A stretch of 51,238 nt of DNA from Nemertoderma westbladi (taxonomy: Eukaryota; Xenacoelomorpha; Nemertodermatida; Nemertodermatidae): contig JAUCBJ010002312.1 in NCBI GenBank assembly GCA_032718475.1, positions 1 through 51,238 on the forward strand, written 5' to 3'. Made by a program: the position numbers and the translations under genes. Positions within the stretch are counted from its first letter, which is position 1; each line of letters starts with the position of its first letter. The notes beneath the pieces are model-generated. The model worked only from the letters and a program-made list of their open reading frames with translations, was not told the origin of the DNA and did no database searches. Below are positions 14,417-27,177 of this stretch, piece by piece.

Positions 14417-17400
14417 TTAATGATATTAAGTAAAACTTACCTTACTAGTTAGATTATGTAAAACTTACACTACTAATGATATTAAGTAAAACTTAACTAT
14501 TAATGATATTAAGTAAAACTTACTTTACTAGTGAGATTATGTAAAACTTACACAACTAATGATATTAAGTAAAACTTAACTATTAATGATATTAAGTAAA
14601 ACTTACCTTACTAGTGAGATTATGTAAAACTTACACAACTAATGATATTAAGTAAAACTTAACTATTAATGATATTAAGTAAAACTTAACTATTAATGAT
14701 ATTAAGTAAAACTTAACTATTAATGATATTAAGTAAAACTTACCTTACTAATGATATTAAGTAAAACTTAACTATTAATGATATTAAGTAAAACTTACCT
14801 TACTAGTGAGATTATGTAAAACTTACACTACTAATGATATTAAGTAAAACTTAACTATTAATGATATTAAGTAAAACTTACCTTACTAGTGAGATTATGT
14901 AAAACTTACACTACTAATGATATTAAGTAAAACTTAAACTACTAGTGAGATTATGTAAAACTTACACTACTATTGAGATTATGTAAAACTTACACTACTA
15001 GTGAGATTATGTAAAACTTACACTACTATTGAGATTATGTAAAACTTACACTACTAGTGAGATTAAGTAAAACTTACACTACTAATGATATTAAGTAAAA
15101 CTTACACTACTAGTGAGATTATGTAAAACTTGCACTACTAATGATATTAAGTAAAACTTACACTACTAGTGAGATTATGTAAAACTTACACTACTATTGA
15201 GATTATGTAAAACTTACACTACTAATTATATTAAGTAAAACTTACACTACTAATGATATTAAGTAAAACTTAAACTACTAGTGAGATTATGTAAAACTTA
15301 CACTACTATTGAGATTATGTAAAACTTACACTACTAGTGAGATTATGTAAAACTTACACTACTATTGAGATTATGTAAAACTTACGCGACTAGTGAGATT
15401 AAGTAAAACTTACACTACTAATGATATTAAGTAAAACTTACACTACTAGTGAGATTATGTAAAACTTGCACTACTAATGATATTAAGTAAAACTTACACT
15501 ACTAATGATATTAAGTAAAACTTAAACTACTAGTGAGATTATGTAAAACTTACACTACTAGTGAGATTATGTAAAACTTACACTACTAATTATATTAAGT
15601 AAAACTTACACTACTAATGATATTAAGTAAAACTTAAACTACTAGTGAGATTATGTAAAACTTACACTACTAGTGAGATTATGTAAAACTTGCACTACTA
15701 ATGATATTAAATAAAACTTACCTTACTAGTGAGATTATGTAAAACTTACACTACTATTGAGATTATGTAAAACTTACACTACTAGTGAGATTAAGTAAAA
15801 CTTAAACTACTAGTGAGATTATGTAAAACTTACACTACGAGTGAGATTATGTAAAACTTACACTACTAATTATATTAAGTAAAACTTACACTACTAATGA
15901 TATTAAGTAAAACTTAAACTACTAGTGAGATTATGTAAAACTTGCACTACTAATGATATTAAATAAAACTTACCTTACTAGTGAGATTATGTAAAACTTA
16001 CACTACTATTGAGATTATGTAAAACTTACACTACTAGTGAGATTAAGTAAAACTTACACTACTAATTATATTAAGTAAAACTTACACTACTAATGATATT
16101 AAGTAAAACTTAAACTACTAGTGAGATTATGTAAAACTTACACTACTAGTGAGATTATGTAAAACTTACACTACTAATTATATTAAGTAAAACTTAAACT
16201 ACTAGTGAGATTATGTAAAACTTACACTACTAGTGAGATTATGTAAAACTTACACTACTAATGATATTAAGTACAACTTACACTACTAGTGAGATTATGT
16301 AAAACTTACACTACTAATTATATTAAGTAAAACTTACACTACTAATGATATTAAGTAAAACTTAAACTACTAGTGAGATTATGTAAAACTTACACTACTA
16401 GTGAGATTATGTAAAACTTACACTACTAGTGAGATTATGTAAAACTTGCACTACTAATGATATTAAATAAAACTTACCTTACTAGTGAGATTTTGTAAAA
16501 CTTACACTACTATTGAGATTATGTAAAACTTACACTACTAGTGAGATTAAGTAAAACTTACACTACTAATTATATTAAGTAAAACTTACACTACTAATGA
16601 TATTAAGTAAAACTTAAACTACTAGTGAGATTATGTAAAACTTACACTACTAGTGAGATTATGTAAAACTTACACTACTAATTATATTAAGTAAAACTTA
16701 CACTACTAATGATATTAAGTAAAACTTAAACTACTAGTGAGATTATGTAAAACTTACACTACTAGTGAGATTATGTAAAACTTGCACTACTAATGATATT
16801 AAATAAAACTTACCTTACTAGTGAGATTATGTAAAACTTACACTACTATTGAGATTATGTAAAACTTACACTACTAGTGAGATTAAGTAAAACTTACACT
16901 ACTAATGATATTAAGTAAAACTTACACTACTAGTGAGATTATGTAAAACTTGCACTACTAATGATATTAAGTAAAACTTACACTACTAATGATATTAAGT
17001 AAAACTTAAACTACTAGTGAGATTATGTAAAACTTACACTACTAGTGAGATTATGTAAAACTTGCACTACTAATGATATTAAATAAAACTTACCTTACTA
17101 GTGAGATTATGTAAAACTTACACTACTATTGAGATTATGTAAAACTTACACTACTATTGAGATTATGTAAAACTTACACTACTAGTGAGATTAAGTAAAA
17201 CTTACACTACTAATGATATTAAGTAAAACTTACACTACTAGTGAGATTATGTAAAACTTGCACTACTAATGATATTAAGTAAAACTTACACTACTAGTGA
17301 AATTATGTAAAACTTACACTACTAATTATATTAAGTAAAACTTACACTACTAATGATATTAAGTAAAACTTAAACTACTAGTGAGATTATGTAAAACTTA

Positions 17401-20400
17401 CACTACTAGTGAGATTATGTAAAACTTGCACTACTAATGATATTAAATAAAACTTACCTTACTAGTGAGATTATGTAAAACTTACACTACTATTGAGATT
17501 ATGTAAAACTTACACTACTAGTGAGATTAAGTAAAACTTACACTACTAATGATATTAAGTAAAACTTACACTACTAGTGAGATTATGTAAAACTTGCACT
17601 ACTAATGATATTAAGTAAAACTTACACTACTAATGATATTAAGTAAAACTTAAACTACTAGTGAGATTATGTAAAACTTACACTACTAGTGAGATTATGT
17701 AAAACTTGCACTACTAATGATATTAAATAAAACTTACCTTACTAGTGAGATTATGTAAAACTTACACTACTATTGAGATTATGTAAAACTTACACTACTA
17801 TTGAGATTATGTAAAACTTACACTACTAGTGAGATTAAGTAAAACTTACACTACTAATGATATTAAGTAAAACTTACACTACTAGTGAGATTATGTAAAA
17901 CTTGCACTACTAATGATATTAAGTAAAACTTACACTACTAGTGAAATTATGTAAAACTTACACTACTAATGATATTAAGTAAAACTTACACTACTAATGA
18001 TATTAAGTAAAACTTAAACTACTAGTGAGATTATGTAAAACTTACACTACTAGTGAGATTATGTAAAACTTGCACTACTAATGATATTAAATAAAACTTA
18101 CCTTACTAGTGAGATTATGTAAAACTTACACTACTAGTGAGATTATGTAAAACTTGCACTACTAATAATATTAAATAAAACTTACCTTACTAGTGAGATT
18201 ATGTAAAACTTACACTACTCTACTATTGAGATTATGTAAAACTTACACTACTAGTGAGATTAAGTAAAACTTACACTTCTAATGATATTAAGTAAAACTA
18301 ACACAACTAATGATATTAAGTAAAACTTAACTATTAATGATATTAAGTAAAACTTACCTTACTAGTGAGATTATGTAAAACTTACACTACTATTGAGATT
18401 ATGTAAAACTTACACTACTAGTGAGATTATGTAAAACTTACACTACTAGTGAGATTATGTAAAACTTACACTACTAATGATATTAAATAAAACTTACTCT
18501 ACTAGTGAGATTATGTAAAACTTACACTACTAATGATATTAAGTACAACTTACACTACTAGTGAGATTATGTAAAACTTACACTACTAATGATATTAAAT
18601 AAAACTTAAACTACTAGTGAGATTATGTAAAACTTACTCTACTAGTGAGATTATGTAAAACTTACTCTACTAGTGAGATTATGTAAAACTTACACTACTA
18701 ATGATATTAAGTAAAACTTACACTACTAGTGAGATTATGTAAAACTTGCACTACTAATGATATTAAGTAAAACTTACACTACTAGTGAGATTATGTAAAA
18801 CTTACACTTCTAATGATATTAAGTAAAACTTACACTACCAATGATATTAGTAAAACTTACACTACTAATGATATTAAGTAAAACTTACACTACTAATGAA
18901 TGATATTAAGTAAAACTTACACTACTAATGATATTAAGTAAAACTTACACAACTAATGATATTAAGTAAAACTTACACTACTAATGATATTAAGTAAAAC
19001 TTACACTACTAGTGAGATTATGTAAAACTTACACTTCTAATGATATTAAGTAAAACTTACACTACCAATGATATTAGTAAAACTTACACTACTAATGATA
19101 TTAAGTAAAACTTACACTACTAATGAATGATATTAAGTAAAACTTACACTACTAATGATATTAAGTAAAACTTACACAACTAATGATATTAAGTAAAACT
19201 TACACTACTAATGATATTAAGTAAAACTTACACTACTAATGAATGATATTAAGTACAACTTACACTACTAACGATATTAAGTAAAACTTACACTACTAGT
19301 GAGATTATGTAAAACTTACACTACTAATGATATTAAGTAAAACTTACACTACTAGTGAGATTAAGTAAAACTTACACTTCTAATGATATTAAGTAAAACT
19401 TACACTACCAATGATATTAGTAAAACTTACACTACTAATGATATTAAGTAAAACGTACACTACTAATGAATGATATTAAGTAAAACTTACACTACTAATG
19501 ATATTAAGTAAAACTTACACAACTAATGATATTAAGTAAAACTTACACTACTAATGATATTAAGTAAAACTTACACTACTAATGAATGATATTAAGTAAA
19601 ACTTACACTACTAACGATATTAAGTAAAACTTACACTACTAGTGAGATTATGTAAAACTTACACTACTAATGATATTAAGTAAAACTTACACTACTAGTG
19701 AGATTATGTAAAACTTACACTTCTAATGATATTAAGTAAAACTTACACTACTAGTGAGATTATGTAAAACTTACACTTCTAATGATATTAAGTAAAATTT
19801 ACACTACTAGTGAGATTATGTAAAACTTACACTACTAATTATATTAAGTAAAACTTAACTATTAATGATATTAAGTAAAACTTACCTTACTAGTGAGATT
19901 ATGTAAAACTTACACTACTAGTGAGATTATGTAAAACTTACACTACTAGTGAGATTATGTAAAACTTACACTACTAATGATATTAAGTAAAACTTACACT
20001 ACTAGTGAGATTATGTAAAACTTACACAACTAATGATATTAAGTAAAACTTAACTATTAATGATATTAAGTAAAACTTAACTATTAATGATATTAAGTAA
20101 AACTTACCTTACTAGTGAGATTATGTAAAACTTACACAACTAATGATATTAAGTAAAACTTAACTATTAATGATATTAAGTAAAACTTAACTATTAATGA
20201 TATTAAGTAAAACTTAACTATTAATGATATTAAGTAAAACTTACCTTACTAGTGAGATTATGTAAAACTTACTCTACTAGTGAGATTATGTAAAACTTAC
20301 ACTACTAATGATATTAAGTAAAACTTAACTATTAATGATATTAAGTAAAACTTACCTTACTAATGATATTAAGTAAAACTTAACTATTAATGATATTAAG

Positions 20401-21831
20401 TAAAACTTACCTTACTAGTGAGATTATGTAAAACTTACACTACTAATGATATTAAGTAAAACTTAACTATTAATGATATTAAGTAAAACTTACCTTACTA
20501 GTGAGATTATGTAAAACTTACACAACTAATGATATTAAGTAAAACTTACACTACTATTGAGATTATGTAAAACTTACACTACTAATGATATTATGTAAAA
20601 CTTACACTACTAATGATATTAAGTAAAACTTAAACTACTAGTGAGATTATGTAAAACTTACACTACTATTGAGATTATGTAAAACTTACACTACTAGTGA
20701 GATTATGTAAAACTTACACTACTATTGAGATTATGTAAAACTTACACTACTAGTGAGATTAAGTAAAACTTACACTACTAATGATATTAAGTAAAACTTA
20801 CCTTACTAGTGAGATTATGTAAAACTTACACTTCTAATGATATTAAGTAAAACTTACACTACTATTGAGATTATGTAAAACTTACACTACTAATGATATT
20901 ATGTAAAACTTACACTACTAATGATATTAAGTAAAACTTACACTACTAGTGAGATTATGTAAAACTTACACTACTAATGATATTAAGTAAAACTTACCTT
21001 ACTAGTGAGATTATGTAAAACTTACACTTCTAATGATATTAAGTAAAACTTACACTACTATTGAGATTATGTAAAACTTACACTACTAATGATATTATGT
21101 AAAACTTACACTACTAATGATATTAAGTAAAACTTACACTACTAGTGAGATTATGTAAAACTTACACTTCTAATGATATTAAGTAAAATTTACACTACTA
21201 GTGAGATTATGTAAAACTTACATTACTAATGATATTAAGTAAAACTGACACTACTAATGAATGATATTAAGTAAAACTTACACTACTAATGATATTAAGT
21301 AAAACTTACACTACTAGTGAAATTATGTAAAACTTACACTACTAATGATATTAAGTAAAACTTACACTACTAGTGAGATTATGTAAAACTTACACTACTA
21401 GTGAGATTATGTAAAACTTACATTACTAATGACACTACTAATGATATTAAGTACAACTTACACTACTAATGATATTAAGTAAAACTTACACTACTAATGA
21501 TATTAAGTAAAACTTACACTACTAGTGAGATTATGTAAAACATACACTACTAATGATATTAAGTAAAACTTACACTACTATTAAGTAAAACTTACAATAC
21601 TATTAAGTAAAACGTACACTACTATTAAGTAAAACTTAAACTACTAGTGAGAATATGTAAAACTTACACTACTATTAAGTAAAACTTACACTACTATTAA
21701 GTAAAAATTACATTACTAATGATATTAAGTAAAACTTACTAGTTAATGATATTAGGTAAAACTTACTCTACTAGTGAGATTATGTAAAACTTACACAACT
21801 AATGATATTAAGTAAAACTTAACTATTAATG

Positions 21832-21951
21832 CTGTTAATTATATATATAGTTACAATTGTGCTGTGTAGTTAGTTTCGTATTTGTAGTAGTATGGGTCAT
21901 TAGTGCCCGAACCATAAAAGCTAAATAAATAAAAAAAAAAAAAAAAAAAAA
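21832..21951 (+). mobile_element. poly(A)-tailed short insert, copy 7
   Basis: Same insert and junctions. It shares both diagnostic substitutions with copy 2, and the following 1.7 kb of satellite also resembles that after copy 2. A-tract of about 21. Confidence 0.7.
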
Positions 21952-23593
21952 TTAATGATATTAAGTAAAACTTACCTTACTAGTTAGATTATGTAAAACT
22001 TGCACTACTAGTGAGATTAAGTAAAACTTAACTATTAATGATATTAAGTAAAACTTACCTTACTAGTGAGATTATGTAAAACTTACACAACTAATGATAT
22101 TAAGTAAAACTTAACTATTAATGATATTAAGTAAAACTTACCTTACTAGTGAGATTATGTAAAACTTACACTACTAATGATATTAAGTAAAACTTAACTA
22201 TTAATGATATTAAGTAAAACTTACCTTACTAGTGAGATTATGTAAAACTTACACTACTAATGATATTAAGTAAACTTACTCTACTATTGAGATTATGTAA
22301 AACTTACACTACTAATGATATTAAGTAAAACTTACCTTACTAGTGAGATTATGTAAAACTTACACTTCTAATGATATTAAGTAAAACTTACACTACTATT
22401 GAGATTATGTAAAACTTACACTACTAATGATATTATGTAAAACTTACACTACTAATGATATTAAGTAAAACTTACACTACTAGTGAGATTATGTAAAACT
22501 TACACTACTAATGATATTAAGTAAAACTTACCTTACTAGTGAGATTATGTAAAACTTACACTTCTAATGATATTAAGTAAAACTTACACTACTATTGAGA
22601 TTATGTAAAACTTACACTACTAATGATATTATGTAAAACTTACACTACTAATGATATTAAGTAAAACTTACACTACTAGTGAGATTATGTAAAACTTACA
22701 CTTCTAATGATATTAAGTAAAACTTACACTACTAGTGAGATTATGTAAAACTTACATTACTAATGATATTAAGTAAAACTGACACTACTAATGAATGATA
22801 TTAAGTAAAACTTACACTACTAATGATATTAAGTAAAACTTACACTACTAGTGAAATTATGTAAAACTTACACTACTAATGATATTAAGTAAAACTTACA
22901 CTACTAGTGAGATTATGTAAAACTTACATTACTAATGATATTATTAAGTAAAACTGACACTACTAATGAATGATATTAAGTAAAACTTACACTACTAATG
23001 AATGATATTAAGTAAAACTTACACTACTAATGATATTAAGTACAACTTACACTACTAATGATATTAAGTAAAACTTACACTACTAATGATATTAAGTAAA
23101 ACTTACACTACTAGTGAGATTATGTAAAACTTACACTACTAATGATATTAAGTAAAACTTACACTACTAGTGAGATTATGTAAAACTTACACTACTAATG
23201 ATATTAAGTAAAACTTACACTACTAGTGAGATTATGTAAAACTTACACTACTAATGATATTAAGTAAAACTTACACTACTAGTGAGATTATGTAAAACTT
23301 ACACTACTAATGATATTAAGTAAAACTTACACTACTATTAAGTAAAACTTAAACTACTAGTGAGAATATGTAAAACTTACACTACTATTAAGTAAAACTT
23401 AAACTACTAGTGAGAATATGTAAAACTTACACTACTATTAAGTACAACTTACACTACTATTAAGTAAAAATTACATTACTAATGATATTAAGTAAAACTT
23501 ACTAGTTAATGATATTAGGTAAAACTTACTCTACTAGTAAGATTATGTAAAACTTACACAACTAATGATATTAAGTAAAACTTAACTATTAAT

Positions 23594-23709
23594 GCTGTTA
23601 ATTATATATATAGTTACATTTGTGCTGTGTAGTTAGTTTCGTATTTGTAGTAGTATGGGTCATTAGTGCCCGAACCATGAAAGCTAAATAAATAAAAAAA
23701 AAAAAAAAA
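23594..23709 (+). mobile_element. poly(A)-tailed short insert, copy 8
   Basis: Same insert and junctions, with an A-tract of about 16. The satellite after it closely follows the order seen after copies 1 and 3. Confidence 0.7.
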
Positions 23710-24620
23710 TTAATGATATTAAGTAAAACTTACCTTACTAGTTAGATTATGTAAAACTTACACTACTAATTATATTAAGTAAAACTTAACTATTAATGAT
23801 ATTAAGTAAAACTTACCTTACTAGTGAGATTATGTAAAACTTACACTACTAGTGAGATTATGTAAAACTTACACTACTAGTGAGATTATGTAAAACTTAC
23901 ACTACTAATGATATTAAGTAAAACTTACACTACTAGTGAGATTATGTAAAACTTACACAACTAATGATATTAAGTAAAACTTAACTATTAATGATATTAA
24001 GTAAAACTTAACTATTAATGATATTAAGTAAAACTTACCTTACTAGTGAGATTATGTAAAACTTACACAACTAATGATATTAAGTAAAACTTAACTATTA
24101 ATGATATTAAGTAAAACTTAACTATTAATGATATTAAGTAAAACTTAACTATTAATGATATTAAGTAAAACTTACCTTACTAGTGAGATTATGTAAAACT
24201 TACTCTACTAGTGAGATTATGTAAAACTTACACTACTAATGATATTAAGTAAAACTTAACTATTAATGATATTAAGTAAAACTTACCTTACTAATGATAT
24301 TAAGTAAAACTTAACTATTAATGATATTAAGTAAAACTTACCTTACTAGTGAGATTATGTAAAACTTACACTACTAATGATATTAAGTAAAACTTAACTA
24401 TTAATGATATTAAGTAAAACTTACCTTACTAGTGAGATTATGTAAAACTTACACAACTAATGATATTAAGTAAAACTTACACTACTATTGAGATTATGTA
24501 AAACTTACACTACTAATGATATTATGTAAAACTTACACTACTAATGATATTAAGTAAAACTTACCTTACTAGTGAGATTATGTAAAACTTACACTTCTAA
24601 TGATATTAAGTAAAACTTAC

Positions 24621-24814
24621 ACTACTAGTGAGATTAAGAACAACCAGCTGTTTTCCCCGTATCTGAATCTGTAGTTTATCGTTACCGCCCATGTTTAGGA
24701 GATCATGAATAGTTTCGTTGTAAACTTCCATTAGGGAGGCTTTCAACGTGTACTTCATCTTTTCTCGATCGTTACAAACGCCAAACAACTCCTTAATAGC
24801 GCGAATGTTGACGC
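24621..24814 (-). CDS. kinesin exon 11: motor domain after the P-loop
   Basis: The acceptor TTTAAAG precedes 24814. The first two bases complete a glycine codon split with the previous exon. The peptide runs VNIRAIKELF...YTLKASLMEVYNETIHDLL, the conserved kinesin segment of alpha2 and the following strands. After QLVV (to about 24639) the reading frame enters satellite DNA and reads LNLTSS up to the first GTAAGT at 24620-24615. That donor would end the exon in phase 0. The 3' boundary is the uncertain part: the array may supply the donor, or the true exon end may have been displaced. In family members this position holds a V-P-(G/N)-L-T-like motif, so LNLT is not absurd as coding sequence. 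Confidence 0.85.
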
Positions 24815-24926
24815 CTTTAAAGAAAAACAAACCAGAATATAAATTAAAAATAATAGTCTTAATATAATTGGCAGTGGTACGCATAATGTTTATGAAGAGT
24901 GCGCTACGGAACTGTTTATATCCAAC

Positions 24927-25110
24927 CTGGATTGTCGGTCGGGCCCATCATCGTATAGGTTTTTCCGCTTCCTGTCTGCCCGTATGCTATTATACATACG
25001 TTATACCCATCGACTGATGAGGTAATAATTGGCAGGGTGTCGGCGAATACTTCCTCTTGAGTGGCCGATGGTGAGTAGGTTTTATCAAACTGGAACGAAA
25101 TCTTCTTACC
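24927..25110 (-). CDS. kinesin exon 10: P-loop
   Basis: Acceptor TTTTAG before 25110, donor GTTGGA after 24927, length 61 codons plus one base. It encodes FQFDKTYSPSATQEEVF followed by the nucleotide-binding loop AYGQTGSGKTYTMMG, the ATP-binding signature of kinesin motors. The leftover G joins GC of the next exon as glycine, giving the conserved P-G-(V/I)-N-x-R-A sequence. The intron to the next exon is 112 bp. Confidence 0.95.
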
Positions 25111-25243
25111 CTAAAATAAAATACAATAGTGTAAATTTCTGAATCCAATAATAAACATATAAATATAGTATTAGTAGGTATTATCTGGGTATTGTATTGC
25201 GCATAAGTAGTAGGTTTGAAATAAGTTCAATAAACGACCTTAC

Positions 25244-25316
25244 CTGAGGGTTCGTAGTAACTATATCTTCGTTATTTGGGAATTTCAGACAGTTTTCTGT
25301 TTTATCGGGACGACAT
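25244..25316 (-). CDS. kinesin exon 9: first motor strand
   Basis: A 73-bp exon with acceptor AAACAG and donor GTAAGG. It begins by completing the arginine of GNIRVFCR and continues CRPDKTENCLKFPNNED, matching the start of kinesin motor domains where RVRP or RCRP follows the neck. It ends in phase 0 before GKKISFQFDK of the next exon. It is too short to stand out as an open frame, and phase plus homology carry the call. Confidence 0.92.
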
Positions 25317-25430
25317 CTGTTTAAAAAAAATATATATCGAAATGTGGTAAGATTTTTCTACTTTATAATAATTTGCGACTATATTATTTATCAAGATAAT
25401 TATTGTAGAATAATAACTTAAAATATTTAC

Positions 25431-25627
25431 CGACAGAATACCCGAATATTGCCTCTGATCTCTTGCAACTGGTTGTAGAGTATCGTTCTCTGCAACTTCT
25501 CTTTCCTATAAAGAGCACGAACTTCCTTAACTTCCTCAGCAACCGATTTATCAGCTCGTTTCAGATCATTAATTCGACTTACTAGTTCAACTATCAACGT
25601 CTTTAATCCACCGAGTTCATTAGTCAC
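25431..25627 (-). CDS. kinesin exon 8: coiled coil and neck
   Basis: Acceptor TATCTCAG, donor GTAAAT, 65 codons plus two bases. The peptide is a heptad-rich helix (VTNELGGLKTLIVELVSRIN) running into LYRKEKLQRTILYNQLQEIR and the neck GNIRVFCR. The neck joined to the N-terminus of the motor identifies a kinesin-14 type motor, in which the motor is C-terminal. Confidence 0.94.
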
Positions 25628-26033
25628 CTGAGATAAAAAATTAATTAAAAAATGATGTTTATTTTTATTAAATAGAAATATAACAACGCAATGTAGTAAT
25701 AATGCGTTTGCGTTATAGGCACAGTGGTGAATAAACAGATAAGAGTGACAGGACGAATGTATGTACTCCACTTTTCCCAATAATGTTGCGATACTGCAGT
25801 AACACTGGAGTAAACAATGGAGCCTAGAATATTTGCCACCCATTTAAGCTCAATAAAAACTAATGTTTATTATACCGTTGCATCACCAAGACGCTGTCTG
25901 AAGATTGTTACGAATTATAAAATGATTTTATGATTTATTGAGACTCTTCCGATTGTTCTAAAACAGCCAGTCCACAAAAGTGTCGGTTGTTTACAAGCGA
26001 GAATACCTTCCTTAGAATAATCCATAAATGTTA

Positions 26034-26080
26034 CCCATTTGGTCTAGTGGCGGTGACACTCTGAGTTCGAGTCCTGAAAG
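26034..26080 (+). other. tRNA-derived fragment at the edge of the 54-bp minisatellite
   Basis: TGGTCTAGTGGCGGTGAC matches a tRNA A-box region and GAGTTCGAGTCCTGAAAG a B-box/T-arm. The anticodon arm between them is deleted, so this is a tRNA pseudogene or SINE head, not a working tRNA. The last base abuts the first minisatellite unit. Confidence 0.5.
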
Positions 26081-27177
26081 GAGCAGCACTTTTAGACAGA
26101 GTGATAAAGAATGTTGTAGTCTAACTCCACCCAGGAGCAACTAACAGTAGCCTAACTACCGCGGAACAACACTTTTAGACAGAGTGATTGAGAATGTTGT
26201 AGCCTAATTCCACCGCGGAACAACACTTTTAGACAGATTGATTGAGAATGTTGTAGTCTAACTCCACCCAGGAACATCACTTTTAGACAGAGTGATTGAG
26301 AATGTTGTAGTCTAACTCCACCCAGGAGCAGGCAGCACTTATAGACAGAGTGATTGAGAATGTTACTCCACCCATGAACAGCACTTTTAGACAGAGTGAT
26401 TGAGAATGTTGTAGCCGAACTCCACCAGGAGCAGCACTTTTAGACAGAGTGATTGAGAATGTTGTAGCCTAACTCCACCCAGGAGCAGCACTTTTAGACA
26501 GAGTGATTGAGAATGTTGTAGCCTAACTCCACCCAGGAGCAGCACTTTTAGACAGAGTGATTGAGAATGTTGTAGCCTAACTCCACCTAGGAGCAGCACT
26601 TTTAGACAAAGTGATTGAGAATGTTGTAGTCTAACTCCACCCAGGAGCAGCACTTTTAGACAGAGTGATTGAGAATGTTGTAGCCTAACTCCACCCAGGA
26701 GCAGCACTTTTGGACAGAGTGATTGAGAATGTTGGAGCCTAACTCCACCCAGGAGCAGCACTTTTAGACAGAGTGATTGGGAATGTTGTAGCCTAACTCC
26801 ACCCAGGAGCAGCACTTTTAGACAGAGTGATTGAGAATGTTGTAGCCTAACTCCACCCAGGAACAGCACTTTTAGACAGAGTGATTGAGAATGTTGTAGC
26901 CTAACTCCACCCAGGAACAGCACTTTTAGACAGAGTGATTGAGAATGTTGTAGCCTAACTCCACCCAGGAGCAGCACTTTTAGACAGAGTGATTGAGAAT
27001 GTTGTAGCCTAACTCCACCCAGGTGCAGCACTTTTAGACAGCGTAATTGAGAATGTTGTAGTCTAACTCCACCCAGGAGCAGCACTTTTAGACAGAGTGA
27101 TTGAGAATGTTGTAGCCTAACTCCACCCAGGAACAACACTTTTAGACAGAGTGATTGAGAATGTTGTAGCCTAACTA
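26081..27177. repeat. 54-bp minisatellite, about 20 copies
   Basis: The unit starts GAGCAGCACTTTTAGACAGA and ends with CTAACTCCACCCAG. The first few copies (to about 26400) are diverged in length; the rest are nearly uniform. Because 54 is a multiple of three, it keeps a frame open on the minus strand with an 18-residue repeat. I regard that as a by-product. It lies in the intron 25628-31481. Confidence 0.95.

Larger units (their letters stand above)
1..24638. repeat. 28-bp satellite array with higher-order structure
   Basis: The stretch is built from about 28-bp units in two main forms: one with the core AATGATATTAAG, the other with AGTGAGATTATG. Nearly all are followed by GTAAAACTTAC. Shortened 22-bp units (ACTACTATTAAG core) and units with a 4-bp GAAT insertion recur. 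Roughly 800 units are present and the array continues past the left edge. Blocks of about 2 kb recur (for example after 317, 2540, 4555 and 21952), and the block near 7230-10080 resembles 14850-17960, so segments of the array were duplicated as whole blocks. Stops occur in every frame and I see no gene in it. The right edge abuts a kinesin exon, so the array probably lies in that gene's intron. Each GTAAAACTTAC contains short dyad symmetry (TAAGT/ACTTA in the AAG form). Confidence 0.97.

Noticed and set aside
1-24638. CRISPR-like array
   Set aside because: The units are contiguous without unique spacers, in a eukaryotic context.
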